The notes under the pieces are model-generated. The model did no database searches and was not told the DNA's origin. It worked only from the letters and a program-made list of their open reading frames with translations. Positions 30,732 through 38,815 of a stretch of DNA of 45,821 bases are shown here, one piece after another (position 1 is the stretch's first letter; every line of letters begins with the position of its first letter). The DNA is from an uncultured Paracoccus sp. (lineage in GTDB: Bacteria > Pseudomonadota > Alphaproteobacteria > Rhodobacterales > Rhodobacteraceae), in contig CAKTBJ010000025.1 in the NCBI GenBank assembly GCA_934533075.1, positions 1 through 45,821 on the forward strand, read 5' to 3'. The position numbers were made by a program, and so were the translations under genes.

Positions 30732-31672
30732 TCGACATGACGGTCCAGATCGGCGACCTGCGGCTGAAGAACCCGGTGATGCCCGCCTCGGGCACGTTCT
30801 CGGAGGAAATGGCCGAGGTGTTCGACCTGAATTGCCTCGGCGCGCATGTGCTCAAGACCATCACGCGCGAGCGGCGCAGCGGCAACCCCACGCCGCGCGT
30901 CTGCGAGGTGCAGGGCGGCATGCTGAACGCCATCGGCATTCCGTCGAAGGGGCTGGAAGCCTTTATTTCCAAGACCATCCCCTTCTATGGCCGCTATGAC
31001 GTGCCGCTGGTGGTGTCGATCTCGGCCCCAACGGTGCGGGATTTCGCGGAACTGGCGGCGGCGGTCAGCCTGCCCGGCGTGGCGGCGATCGAGGCCAATA
31101 TCTCCTGCCCGAATATCGAGGAGGACGGCAAGGCCTTCGCCATCCGCCCCGCCTCGACCTACGAGGTCGTGGCCCGGCTGCGCGAGGCGACCGCCCTGCC
31201 GCTCTGGGTCAAGCTGACCCCGAACACCGGCGAGACGCCCGAGGTCGCCCGCGCGGTCGAGACCGCCGGCGGCGATGCGCTGGTGGTGGCCAACACCATT
31301 CTGGCGATGGCCGTGGATACCCGCACCCGCCGCGCGCGGCTGGGCAACCTGATGGGCGGGCTGTCCGGCCCCGCGCTGAAACCCATCGCGCTGCGCATGG
31401 CCTATCAATGCGCCCGCGCCACCAGCCTGCCGGTGATCGGCTGCGGCGGCATCTCCACCGCCGAGGACGCGCTGGAATACATGATCGCCGGCGCCTCGGC
31501 GGTGCAGGTCGGCACCGAGACCTTCCTCGATCCGCTGGCCCTGCCGCGCGTGATCGAGGGCCTTGCCGCCCGCGCCGCCGAGGACGGCATCCCCGCCATC
31601 CGCGACTATATCGGCAGCCTCGACGATGCCGCCCAGCCGGAGGAAACCGTGTTCATGCAGGCCGCACCATGA
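30728..31672 (+). CDS. pyrD: Dihydroorotate dehydrogenase, class 1B catalytic subunit
   Basis: A 314-residue TIM-barrel flavoprotein. Class 1 is shown by the catalytic Cys127 in NISCPN (124-129). The residues that hold orotate in relatives appear kept: Lys43 (VLKTIT), Asn67 and Gly70 (NAIGIPSKG), Asn124, Asn129 and the Asn189-Thr190 pair (VVANTILAM). GCGGIST and AGASAVQVGT give the FMN phosphate site. With PyrK it interconverts orotate and dihydroorotate using NAD(H). It sits inside a TRAP operon and is ATGA-coupled to PyrK and to a carbamoylase, so breakdown of orotate rather than UMP synthesis is likely. A related dihydropyrimidine substrate cannot be excluded. Confidence 0.87.
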   Translation: MIDMTVQIGDLRLKNPVMPASGTFSEEMAEVFDLNCLGAHVLKTITRERRSGNPTPRVCEVQGGMLNAIGIPSKGLEAFISKTIPFYGRYDVPLVVSISAPTVRDFAELAAAVSLPGVAAIEANISCPNIEEDGKAFAIRPASTYEVVARLREATALPLWVKLTPNTGETPEVARAVETAGGDALVVANTILAMAVDTRTRRARLGNLMGGLSGPALKPIALRMAYQCARATSLPVIGCGGISTAEDALEYMIAGASAVQVGTETFLDPLALPRVIEGLAARAAEDGIPAIRDYIGSLDDAAQPEETVFMQAAP

Positions 31673-33285
31673 GAAACGAACCCGTCCCCGCGCTGGCCGC
31701 GCGCCTGTTTCACGAGATCGCGGCGCTGTCGCCGGACATCCGCGGCGTCTCGCGTCCCGCCTATTCCGCCGTGGAAACCGCCGTGCTGGCGCATCTGGCC
31801 GAGGCCGCCCGTGCCGAGGGGCTGGAGGTCTGGCAGGACGCGGCGCTGAACCTCTATGCCGGCCTGCCGGGAACGCGCGATGCCGGGGGGGTGATGCTGG
31901 TCGGCAGCCATGCCGACTCCGTGCCGCAGGGCGGGAATTTCGACGGGCTGGCCGGGGTGATCGCCGGGCTGTGCGTGCTGGTGCGCGCCGCGCGCGAAGG
32001 GGTGACGCCACCCCGCCCCATCCACCTGATCGCCATGCGCGGCGAGGAAAGCCCGTGGTTCGGCCTGCCCTATCTCGGCTCGCGCATCGTTACCGGGCAG
32101 ATGACGGCGGACGACCTCGCCCGTCCGCATCGCGACGACGGGCGGCCGCTGTCGGCGCATCTGGCCGATCTGGGCATCCCGGTGGAGGAGATTCGCGCCG
32201 GGCGGCCCATGATCGACCTCGCACGCCTCGCCGGCTATGTGGAACTGCATATCGAGCAAGGCCCGGTGCTGATCGACCTGAACGCCCCGGTGGCCGCGGT
32301 CTCGGGCATTCGCGGCAACCTGCGCCACAACCGCATCCTTTGCGAGGGCGTGGCCGGCCATTCCGGCGCCGTGCCGCAGGACATGCGCCACGACGCGGTG
32401 CTGGCGGTGGCGGAGCTGCTGGCGCTGATGGAGGCGCATGCGCTGGATTGGGTCGAGGGTGGCGACGATCTGGTCTTTACCTGCGGCATGATCGGCACCG
32501 ACCCGGCACGCCACGCCCTGACCCGCATTCCCGACGAGGTGGGATTCTCCACCGACATGCGCAGCCTCGACGAATCGGTGCTGACCCGCTTCCACGCGCT
32601 GATGGAAACCGAGATGGCGGCCATCGCCGCCCGCCGCGGCGTGCGCTTCGCCCCCGACGCGATCCAGCGCGCCCACCCCGCCACCTGCGCCCCGGAACTG
32701 GTCGAGGCAGCGACGCTGGCCATGCTGCGCCGGCGCATCCGCCCGGTGACGATGGCCTCGGGCGCCGGGCACGATGCGGCCATGTTCGCGCAGGCCGGGG
32801 TGCCGGCGGTGATGATGTTCGTCAGGAACGCCAACGGCTCGCACAATCCCGACGAGGCGATGGATGCGGGGGACTTTGAAATTGCCTGCGAAACGCTTTA
32901 TGACCTGCTGTGCCGTGACCCGATGGAGGACACCTTGGACGCCGCCCCGCCCCCCGTTTTCGCCGACCTCGCCCAGACCGTGCGCCAGCATGGCGGCGGC
33001 ACCTATGCCTTCGAGGCCGCCGCCCGCGCCGCGCGCGAACTGGCCATCGACCATCCCGGCCATGCGCTGGCGCTGAATCTCGCGGCGATGGCCGCGACCC
33101 AGGTGGCGCGGCGCTTCGACGACCAGGCGGTGACCGCCAGCCAGGCCGCCGAGCAACTGGCCGGGTTCGAGCGCGGCCTGGCCCGCCTCGACGCCGCCGC
33201 CGCCGAGGCGGACGCCACGCGCCGGCTTCAGATGCTGAACGACCTCGCCGCGCAATTGCTGGATGTGGAGCGCAACGAGGGCTAG
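31669..33285 (+). CDS. M20 Zn-dependent N-carbamoyl-amino-acid/ureido hydrolase with C-terminal extension
   Basis: A 538-residue protein. Residues 1-415 form an M20 amidohydrolase of the N-carbamoyl-amino-acid hydrolase/allantoate amidohydrolase group: GSHADSVPQGGNFDG (79-93; His81, Asp92), RGEESPWF (124-131; Glu126-Glu127), the hallmark ELHIEQGPVL and SGAGHDA near the end. It should split a ureido acid; N-carbamoyl-aspartate would fit the adjacent orotate enzymes. The last 120 residues are helical and Ala-rich and are not present in typical members of about 410-420 residues; their role is unknown. ATGA overlap with pyrD puts it in the same operon. No dihydroorotase gene is seen here. Confidence 0.82.
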   Translation: MRNEPVPALAARLFHEIAALSPDIRGVSRPAYSAVETAVLAHLAEAARAEGLEVWQDAALNLYAGLPGTRDAGGVMLVGSHADSVPQGGNFDGLAGVIAGLCVLVRAAREGVTPPRPIHLIAMRGEESPWFGLPYLGSRIVTGQMTADDLARPHRDDGRPLSAHLADLGIPVEEIRAGRPMIDLARLAGYVELHIEQGPVLIDLNAPVAAVSGIRGNLRHNRILCEGVAGHSGAVPQDMRHDAVLAVAELLALMEAHALDWVEGGDDLVFTCGMIGTDPARHALTRIPDEVGFSTDMRSLDESVLTRFHALMETEMAAIAARRGVRFAPDAIQRAHPATCAPELVEAATLAMLRRRIRPVTMASGAGHDAAMFAQAGVPAVMMFVRNANGSHNPDEAMDAGDFEIACETLYDLLCRDPMEDTLDAAPPPVFADLAQTVRQHGGGTYAFEAAARAARELAIDHPGHALALNLAAMAATQVARRFDDQAVTASQAAEQLAGFERGLARLDAAAAEADATRRLQMLNDLAAQLLDVERNEG

Positions 33286-33365
33286 GGCGGCGAAAACCCG
33301 CCCAGGGCCGGCCCCGCACCGGCGGGCTTGCGTTGCCCATGCGCATCATCTGCCGCCCGACGGCG

Positions 33366-33416
33366 GGAAATTTCCGGCCCGCGTTATGGAAATATAAAGA
33401 ATCGGGTGCATAATCC
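33366..33416 (+). promoter_or_regulatory. AT-rich promoter region of the capsule export gene
   Basis: GGAAATTTCC (33366-33375) is a perfect 10-bp palindrome, followed by an AT-rich stretch with TATAAA (33392-33397) and TGCATAAT (33408-33415), about 30-50 bp before the GTG start. A -10 is likely here, but the -35 could not be fixed. Confidence 0.33.
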
Positions 33417-33442
33417 CCCGAAAATTCGACAGGAGCGCGACA

Positions 33443-34591
33443 GTGACCGCAACCACCAAGACGCCGCGTGGCGCCGTTTCCGCCGGCCGGCTGGGCCGCC
33501 TGGCCATCCTCGCCTCGGTTCTGGTGCTGGCGGCCTGCGGATTGCCCCGCTCCGGCCCGTCGAAGTCCGAGATCATGGCCGGCGCCGTGGAAAAGGGCGG
33601 CGACACCCATATCGTGACCGTGACCACCGCCGTCGCCCGCGCCGCCAGCTATCAACCCAGCTGGGGCTTCTCGCAAAGCTTCCTCTCCGCCGGCTCCATC
33701 GGCGCGGACACGATCCGGCCCGGCGACGTGCTGGGCCTGTCGATCTGGGAGAATGTCGATAGCGGGCTGATGACCCGCGACCAGGCCGCCACGCAGCTGA
33801 CGCAGGTGCAGGTGGATGGCGACGGCTTCATCTTCGTGCCCTATGCGGGCCGGGTGCGCGCGGCCGGCAACTCGCCCGACGCGCTGCGCCGGATCATCAC
33901 CGAAAGGCTGGCCGACCAGACCCCGGACCCGCAGGTGATGGTGACGCGGCTGGCCGGCGACGGCGCCACGGTCTCGCTGATGGGCAAGGTCGGCGGGCAA
34001 GGCGTCTATCCGATCGAGCGGCCGACCCGCACGCTGTCGGCCATGCTGGCCAAGGCCGGTGGCGTGGTCGTGGATGCCGACGTGGCGGTGGTCACCGTCA
34101 AGCGCGGCGGCCAGAGCGGCAAGATCTGGCTGCGCGACCTCTATTCCAATTCGCGCAACGACATCGCGCTGCGCCCCGGCGACGTGATCCTGGTCGAGGA
34201 GGATACCCGCAACTTCACCGCGCTGGGCGCCCTGGGCGGGCAGACGCTGGTGCCGCTGGGTTCCGAAAGCGTCAACGCCATCGAGGCCATCGCCCTGGTG
34301 GGCGGGCTGTCGACCAACACCGCCGACCCGACCGGCGTCTTCGTGCTGCGCGACGAGCCGGAGAATGTCGCCAGCCGGGTGCTGGGCCGGCAGGTCTACG
34401 GCTCGCAGCGCATCGCCTATGTGCTGGACCTGACCCAGCCCTCGGGCCTGTTCATCGCGCGCGAATTCCTGATCCGCGACGGCGACAGCGTCTATGTGAC
34501 CGAGGCCCCCTTCGTGCGCTGGCAGAAGACGCTGGGCGCGATCACCGGCACCGCCTCCTCCGCCGCGCAGATCGACCGGCTAGCCAACTGA
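33443..34591 (+). CDS. Wza/KpsD-like polysaccharide export outer-membrane lipoprotein
   Basis: A 382-residue lipoprotein. The lipobox LAAC gives lipid-modified Cys32. Residues about 80-190 form the polysaccharide biosynthesis/export domain (DTIRPGDVLGLSIWENV, VDGDGFIFVPYAGRV), followed by SLBB-like repeats (VSLMGKVGGQGVYPI and LGALGGQTLVPL). Such proteins form the outer-membrane channel for capsule or exopolysaccharide. The GTG start follows GACAGGAG. It is directly before a KpsC-like Kdo transferase with overlapping stop/start, so it exports a Kdo-linked group 2-type capsule. The ABC exporter subunits are not in this window. Confidence 0.88.
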   Translation: MTATTKTPRGAVSAGRLGRLAILASVLVLAACGLPRSGPSKSEIMAGAVEKGGDTHIVTVTTAVARAASYQPSWGFSQSFLSAGSIGADTIRPGDVLGLSIWENVDSGLMTRDQAATQLTQVQVDGDGFIFVPYAGRVRAAGNSPDALRRIITERLADQTPDPQVMVTRLAGDGATVSLMGKVGGQGVYPIERPTRTLSAMLAKAGGVVVDADVAVVTVKRGGQSGKIWLRDLYSNSRNDIALRPGDVILVEEDTRNFTALGALGGQTLVPLGSESVNAIEAIALVGGLSTNTADPTGVFVLRDEPENVASRVLGRQVYGSQRIAYVLDLTQPSGLFIAREFLIRDGDSVYVTEAPFVRWQKTLGAITGTASSAAQIDRLAN

Positions 34592-36555
34592 GCGGCCGGC
34601 TTTACGTCTATAGTGGCGGGCTGCTGACCGGGGCGGCCCGCCATATTCTTGCGCTGGCGGGGTGGAAGGCCGGCATCGGCTGGCCGCGCGGCGGCGGCAT
34701 GGTCGGCGTCTGGGGCGCCTCGCCCACCGCATGGCGCGGGCTGGCGGTGGCGCGGCGCGCGGGCGCCGGGGTGCTGCGGGTGGAGGATGCCTTCCTGCGC
34801 TCGGTCCTGCCGGGGCGGATGGCGCGGGACGCCGCGGCGCCGCGCGGCTGGCGAAGGCTGGCGCGGCGGGCGCCGGTGGGGTTGGTCGCGGACCCGCTGG
34901 GCCTGCATTTCGACCCCGCACGGCCCTGCCTGTTCGAGCATCTGATCCAGACCGAACCCGCGCAGCCCGAGCGCGCGCGGGCCGGCATCGCCCTGCTGCG
35001 TGCGGGGGGACTCAGCAAATACAACAACCACCTGCCGGATGCGGCGCTGCCGCCGGAGGGCTGCGTGCTGGTCGTGGACCAGACGCGCGGCGATGCCTCG
35101 CTGATGGGCGCGGGGCGCGATATGTTCCTGCGCATGCTGGATGCCGCGCGGGCGGAGAATCCGGGCCGCCCCATCGTCATCCGCAGCCACCCGGAGACCG
35201 CCGCCGGTCTGCGCCCCGGCCACCTGGCGCAGGCCGACCTGCGCCCCGGCGAGGCCCTGCACGACGCCCCCGCCGATCCCTGGGCGCTGCTGGCGCGCGC
35301 GGCGCGGGTCTATGCGGTATCCAGCCAACTGGGCTATGAGGCCATGCTGGCCGGCCACCGCCCGCGCCTGTTCGGCCTGCCCTTTTATGCCGGCTGGGAC
35401 CTGTCGGATGACGAACAGCCCCTGCCCCGCCGCGGCAAGGCCGGCATCGAGGCGCTGTTCACCGCCTCGCACCTGACCGGCCCGCTCTGGTATGATCCCT
35501 GCCGCGACCGGCTTTGCGATTTCGAGACTGCCGCCCGGCAGCTGGAGGCCGAGGCCCGCGCCTGGCGGCAGGACCATGACGGCCATGTCGCCCACGGCAT
35601 GCGGCTGTGGAAGCGCGCCGGCATCGCCCGGACCTTCGGCAACGGCAAGGGCGTGCGTTTCGACGACAAGGCGGCGCCGACGCTGGCCTGGGCGGGAAGC
35701 CGGCAGGGTGCGCCGGGTCCGGCCCTGGTCGAGGACGGCTTCATCCGCTCGCGCGGCCTGGGCGCGGCGCTGACCCCGGCGCTGTCGCTGGTCGCGGATG
35801 GGCGGGGCATCTATTACGATCCCACCCGCCCCTCGCAGCTTGAGGACCTGATCGCCGCGCCGCTGCCGCCCGGCGGGCGGGCGCGGGCCGAGGCGCTGAT
35901 CGGGCGCCTGCGCGCCGGCGGGGTCGGGAAATACAACCTTGGCGGCCAATGCCCTGAAATCGCGGCGAAACCGGGGCAGCAGGTCATTCTGGTGCCGGGA
36001 CAGGTGGCGGACGATGCCTCGATCCGGCTGGGCGCCACCGGCCCGATCCGCGACAATGCCGGGCTGCTGGCCTCGGCGCGGGCGGCGCATCCCGGCGCCT
36101 TCCTGATCTACAAGCCGCATCCCGATGTCGAGGCCGGGCTGCGCCCCGGCGCGATCCCGGCGGCGGAGGCCGACCTGATCGCCCGCAACGCCGACCCTAT
36201 GGCGCTGATCGAAAAGGCCGATCTGGTGTGGACCCTGACCTCGACGCTGGGCTTCGAGGCGCTGATCCGGGGCGTGCCGGTCGCCTGCCTCGGCGCGCCC
36301 TTCTATGCCGGCTGGGGGCTGACCGAGGACCGCGCGCCCGTGCCCGCGCGCCGGCAGGCCCGCCCCGACCTGGCCATGCTGGTCCATGCCGCGCTGATCG
36401 CCTATCCGCGCTATACCGATCCGGTGACGGGCCGCCCCTGCACGGTGGAGCTGGCGCTGGATCGGATCGAGACCGGCGCCCCGCAACCGCCTTCCCTGCG
36501 CATCCTGTCGAAATTGCAGGGAGTTCTCGCCTCGCAAAGCTGGCTGTGGCGCTAG
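34588..36555 (+). CDS. kpsC: KpsC capsule polysaccharide beta-Kdo transferase (probable CTG start)
   Basis: A 655-residue protein of KpsC type with two similar glycosyltransferase modules: first RVEDAFLRS through KYNNH and HPET, second VEDGFIRSRGLG through KYNLGG and KPHPDVEAGL, both ending FYAGWDLS/FYAGWGLT. KpsC builds the poly-Kdo linker between lipid and capsule. The first ATG (34699) would remove RLYVYSGGLLTGAARHILALAG, which matches the conserved KpsC start. The only start codon in frame for this part is CTG at 34588, overlapping the preceding TGA. A CTG start, or ATT at 34645, is therefore likely. The stop overlaps the convergent YitT-like gene at CTAG. Confidence 0.8.
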   Translation: MSGRLYVYSGGLLTGAARHILALAGWKAGIGWPRGGGMVGVWGASPTAWRGLAVARRAGAGVLRVEDAFLRSVLPGRMARDAAAPRGWRRLARRAPVGLVADPLGLHFDPARPCLFEHLIQTEPAQPERARAGIALLRAGGLSKYNNHLPDAALPPEGCVLVVDQTRGDASLMGAGRDMFLRMLDAARAENPGRPIVIRSHPETAAGLRPGHLAQADLRPGEALHDAPADPWALLARAARVYAVSSQLGYEAMLAGHRPRLFGLPFYAGWDLSDDEQPLPRRGKAGIEALFTASHLTGPLWYDPCRDRLCDFETAARQLEAEARAWRQDHDGHVAHGMRLWKRAGIARTFGNGKGVRFDDKAAPTLAWAGSRQGAPGPALVEDGFIRSRGLGAALTPALSLVADGRGIYYDPTRPSQLEDLIAAPLPPGGRARAEALIGRLRAGGVGKYNLGGQCPEIAAKPGQQVILVPGQVADDASIRLGATGPIRDNAGLLASARAAHPGAFLIYKPHPDVEAGLRPGAIPAAEADLIARNADPMALIEKADLVWTLTSTLGFEALIRGVPVACLGAPFYAGWGLTEDRAPVPARRQARPDLAMLVHAALIAYPRYTDPVTGRPCTVELALDRIETGAPQPPSLRILSKLQGVLASQSWLWR

Positions 36556-37157
36556 GCCAGATAGCGGTCGCGGCGGTGGTTGATGGCGATGACCAGATTC
36601 GTCACCAGGGCGGCCAGCCCCGACCACAGCACCAGCCGCCACGGCATCAGCAGGAAGGCAGCGGCGAACAGCGCCGCATCGAACCCCATCTGCACCCAGC
36701 CGGCGCGGATACCGAAACGGTCCTGCATATCCAGCGCCACCGCCCCGATCCCGCCCAGCGAGGCGCGATGCCGGAACAGCGCCATCAGCCCGGCGCCCGA
36801 AGCCATGCCGGCCAGCACCGCCGCCGCGCCCGGCGCCAGATGCGAGAACCCGATCAGGCGCGGCAGCGCCAGCGTCACCGCGACCAGCAGCGCCACCGCG
36901 ACCGCCGTGCGGATGACGAAGCCCGCCCCCAGCCGGCGATAGCCGAAGCCGTAGAAGGGCAGGCTCAGCACCGCATAGACCGGACCGAAGGGCCAGCCCG
37001 TCGCCTGCGCGACCAGCAGCGCCAGCCCGGCCAGTTGCCCGGTGATCAGCCCCGCCGCGCCCAGCAGCACGGCGCCGAACCCGGCCATCACCGCGCCGAA
37101 GACCAGGCCCTGCGCATCCTCGGCCGGGCTGTGGGGGTAGATTTCGGGCAGGCTCAT
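36552..37157 (-). CDS. YitT family membrane protein
   Basis: A 201-residue integral membrane protein with five hydrophobic segments; GLVFGAVMAGFGAVLLGAAGLITGQLAGLALL and FGPVYAVLSLPFYGFGYRRLG are typical of the YitT/DUF161 family, whose function is unknown. It has the short form without the C-terminal DUF2179 ligand domain of Gram-positive relatives. Its ATG overlaps the ribD stop (ATGA), so it is co-translated with RibD, and it shares the CTAG stop sequence with convergent kpsC. A link to flavin metabolism is possible from context but the family gives no support. Confidence 0.78.
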   Translation of the reverse strand: MSLPEIYPHSPAEDAQGLVFGAVMAGFGAVLLGAAGLITGQLAGLALLVAQATGWPFGPVYAVLSLPFYGFGYRRLGAGFVIRTAVAVALLVAVTLALPRLIGFSHLAPGAAAVLAGMASGAGLMALFRHRASLGGIGAVALDMQDRFGIRAGWVQMGFDAALFAAAFLLMPWRLVLWSGLAALVTNLVIAINHRRDRYLA

Positions 37158-38176
37158 GGCGCGGCGGCGCGGCGCCAGCGATGCAGCACGTCGCGGCCGA
37201 TGCTGCGGGTGGACACCAGATCGAAGCGCGGCGCATCCGCCAGCGCCGCCAGCCGCATCGGCCCCACGGCGGCGCGCGCATCGCCGCCAAGGGCCAGCCC
37301 GGCGGTGCAGCCGACCAGCTCGTCCACCAGCCCGGCGCGCAGCAGCGAGGCCGCCAGCCGCCCGCCGCCCTCGCAGAACACCCGCGTCACGCCAAGCCCG
37401 GCGAGGTGACGCAGCACCGCCGCGACATCCAGCCCGTCCGGCCCGCGCGGGACCGTCGACAGGTCCACGACCGGCCCGCCCTCCGGCAAGGCGGGCGGAT
37501 CGGCCGAGACCACCACCCGCAGGGGCTGGCGCACCGGGCCGTAGCCGCGCACGGTCAGGCGCGGCGCGTCCGCCCGCGCGGTGCCGCCGCCGACCATGAT
37601 CGCGTCATGGGTCAGGCGCAGGAAATGCACGTAATGGCGCTCGGCCTCGCCGGTAATCCACTGGCTTTCGCCGCTGGCGGTGGCGATGCGGCCGTCGAAG
37701 CTGGTCGCCAGCTTCAGCGTGACCAGAGGCCGGCCCTCGCCCAGCCGCAGCAGGAAGCCGCGATTGACCTCGGCGGCCTCCCCGGCGCACAGCCCGACCT
37801 CGACCGCGACGCCGTGGGCGCGCAGATGGGCATGGCCCTGCCCCAGCGTGCGCGGGTCCGGGTCGGTCATCGCGCTGACCACCCGCACCACCCCCGCATG
37901 CGCCAGCGCCGCCGAGCACGGCCCGGCGCGGCCGACATGGGCGCAAGGCTCCAGCGTGACATAGGCGGTCGCCCCCCGCGCGGCCTCGCCCGCCTGCGCC
38001 AGCGCCATCGCCTCGGCATGGGGGCGCCCGCCGGGCTGGGTCCAGCCGCGCCCGACGATGCGCCCCTCGCGCAGCAGCACGCAGCCCACGGCGGGGTTGG
38101 GCCAGACCTGCCCCAGCCCCCGCCGCGCCAGCCGCAGCGCGTGGCGCATCATGGCGAGGTCGAGCGGATCGGCCAT
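37154..38176 (-). CDS. ribD: Bifunctional riboflavin deaminase/reductase RibD
   Basis: A 340-residue enzyme for steps two and three of riboflavin synthesis. The N-terminal deaminase has HAE (53-55) and Cys78/Cys87 (TLEPCAHVGRAGPC), which bind zinc; the C-terminal reductase (about 150-340) has TSFDGRIAT and SQWITGEAERHYVHFLR, its NADPH- and substrate-binding sequences. Slightly shorter than E. coli RibD. The ATG lies two bases past the nrdR stop with one base between, an nrdR-ribD order found in many alphaproteobacteria. RibE, RibBA and RibH genes do not follow here. Confidence 0.93.
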   Translation of the reverse strand: MADPLDLAMMRHALRLARRGLGQVWPNPAVGCVLLREGRIVGRGWTQPGGRPHAEAMALAQAGEAARGATAYVTLEPCAHVGRAGPCSAALAHAGVVRVVSAMTDPDPRTLGQGHAHLRAHGVAVEVGLCAGEAAEVNRGFLLRLGEGRPLVTLKLATSFDGRIATASGESQWITGEAERHYVHFLRLTHDAIMVGGGTARADAPRLTVRGYGPVRQPLRVVVSADPPALPEGGPVVDLSTVPRGPDGLDVAAVLRHLAGLGVTRVFCEGGGRLAASLLRAGLVDELVGCTAGLALGGDARAAVGPMRLAALADAPRFDLVSTRSIGRDVLHRWRRAAAP

Positions 38177-38177
38177 G

Positions 38178-38633
38178 TCAGGTCCGGGGGCGCAGTTCGG
38201 CCACGAAGCGGTCGAAATCGTCCGCCTGCTGGAAATTCCTGTAGACGCTGGCGAAACGCACATAGGCCACGGTGTCGATGCGGGCCAGCGTCTCCATCAC
38301 GATCTCGCCGATCTGCTTGGACGGGATGTCGGTATCGCCCAGGCTCTCCAGCCGGCGCACGATGCCGGAGATCATCTGCTCGATCCGGTCCGGCTCGATC
38401 GGGCGCTTCTGCATGGCGATGCGGATCGAGCGCGCCAGCTTGTCGCGGTCGAAATCCTCGCGCCGGCCGCTGGACTTGACCACCACCAGATCGCGAAGCT
38501 GCACGCGCTCGTAGGTGGTGAAACGGCCCTGGCAGGCGGGACAGAAGCGGCGGCGGCGAATGGCGGCGCCATCCTCGGCCGGGCGTGAATCCTTAACCTG
38601 GGTGTCGTTGTTGCCGCAGAACGGGCAGCGCAT
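38178..38633 (-). CDS. nrdR: Transcriptional repressor NrdR
   Basis: A 151-residue regulator with a zinc ribbon (Cys3, Cys6, Cys31, Cys34: [10 protein letters not shown] and CPAC) and a C-terminal ATP-cone (about 45-135). NrdR binds ATP/dATP and represses ribonucleotide reductase genes. The start MRCPFCG matches the family exactly; longer readings add unrelated residues. GGGGGACAGGG is before the ATG. First gene of a nrdR-ribD-yitT unit, divergent from ispDF. No clear NrdR boxes were found in the adjacent gap. Confidence 0.95.
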   Translation of the reverse strand: MRCPFCGNNDTQVKDSRPAEDGAAIRRRRFCPACQGRFTTYERVQLRDLVVVKSSGRREDFDRDKLARSIRIAMQKRPIEPDRIEQMISGIVRRLESLGDTDIPSKQIGEIVMETLARIDTVAYVRFASVYRNFQQADDFDRFVAELRPRT

Positions 38634-38673
38634 CCCTGTCCCCCATCGCCATATCTGGGGCGGGCGCGCCCCC

Positions 38674-38698
38674 TTGCCCCCGTGGTTATAGGGGGCAA
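38674..38698. promoter_or_regulatory. Inverted repeat between nrdR and ispDF
   Basis: TTGCCCCC (38674-38681) and GGGGGCAA (38691-38698) form a perfect 8-bp inverted repeat with a 9-base spacer GTGGTTATA. It lies 41 bp upstream of nrdR and 118 bp upstream of ispDF. It could be a protein site or the stem of a leader hairpin; it does not match the known NrdR box. Confidence 0.4.
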
Positions 38699-38815
38699 AC
38701 CACGCTTTGGGTAGTGCGGGATTCGCCCCACCAGATGAAGGGTGCGCGGGCTGTGGCACGGATGTCGCGGGCGCGGGCCGCTTGTGGCAGGATCACGGGC
38801 GGGTTATGGGGCGGC

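Noticed and set aside
38714..38815. Upstream ATGs for ispDF
   Set aside because: IspD proteins start just before the CTP-binding loop; the extra residues show no conservation.
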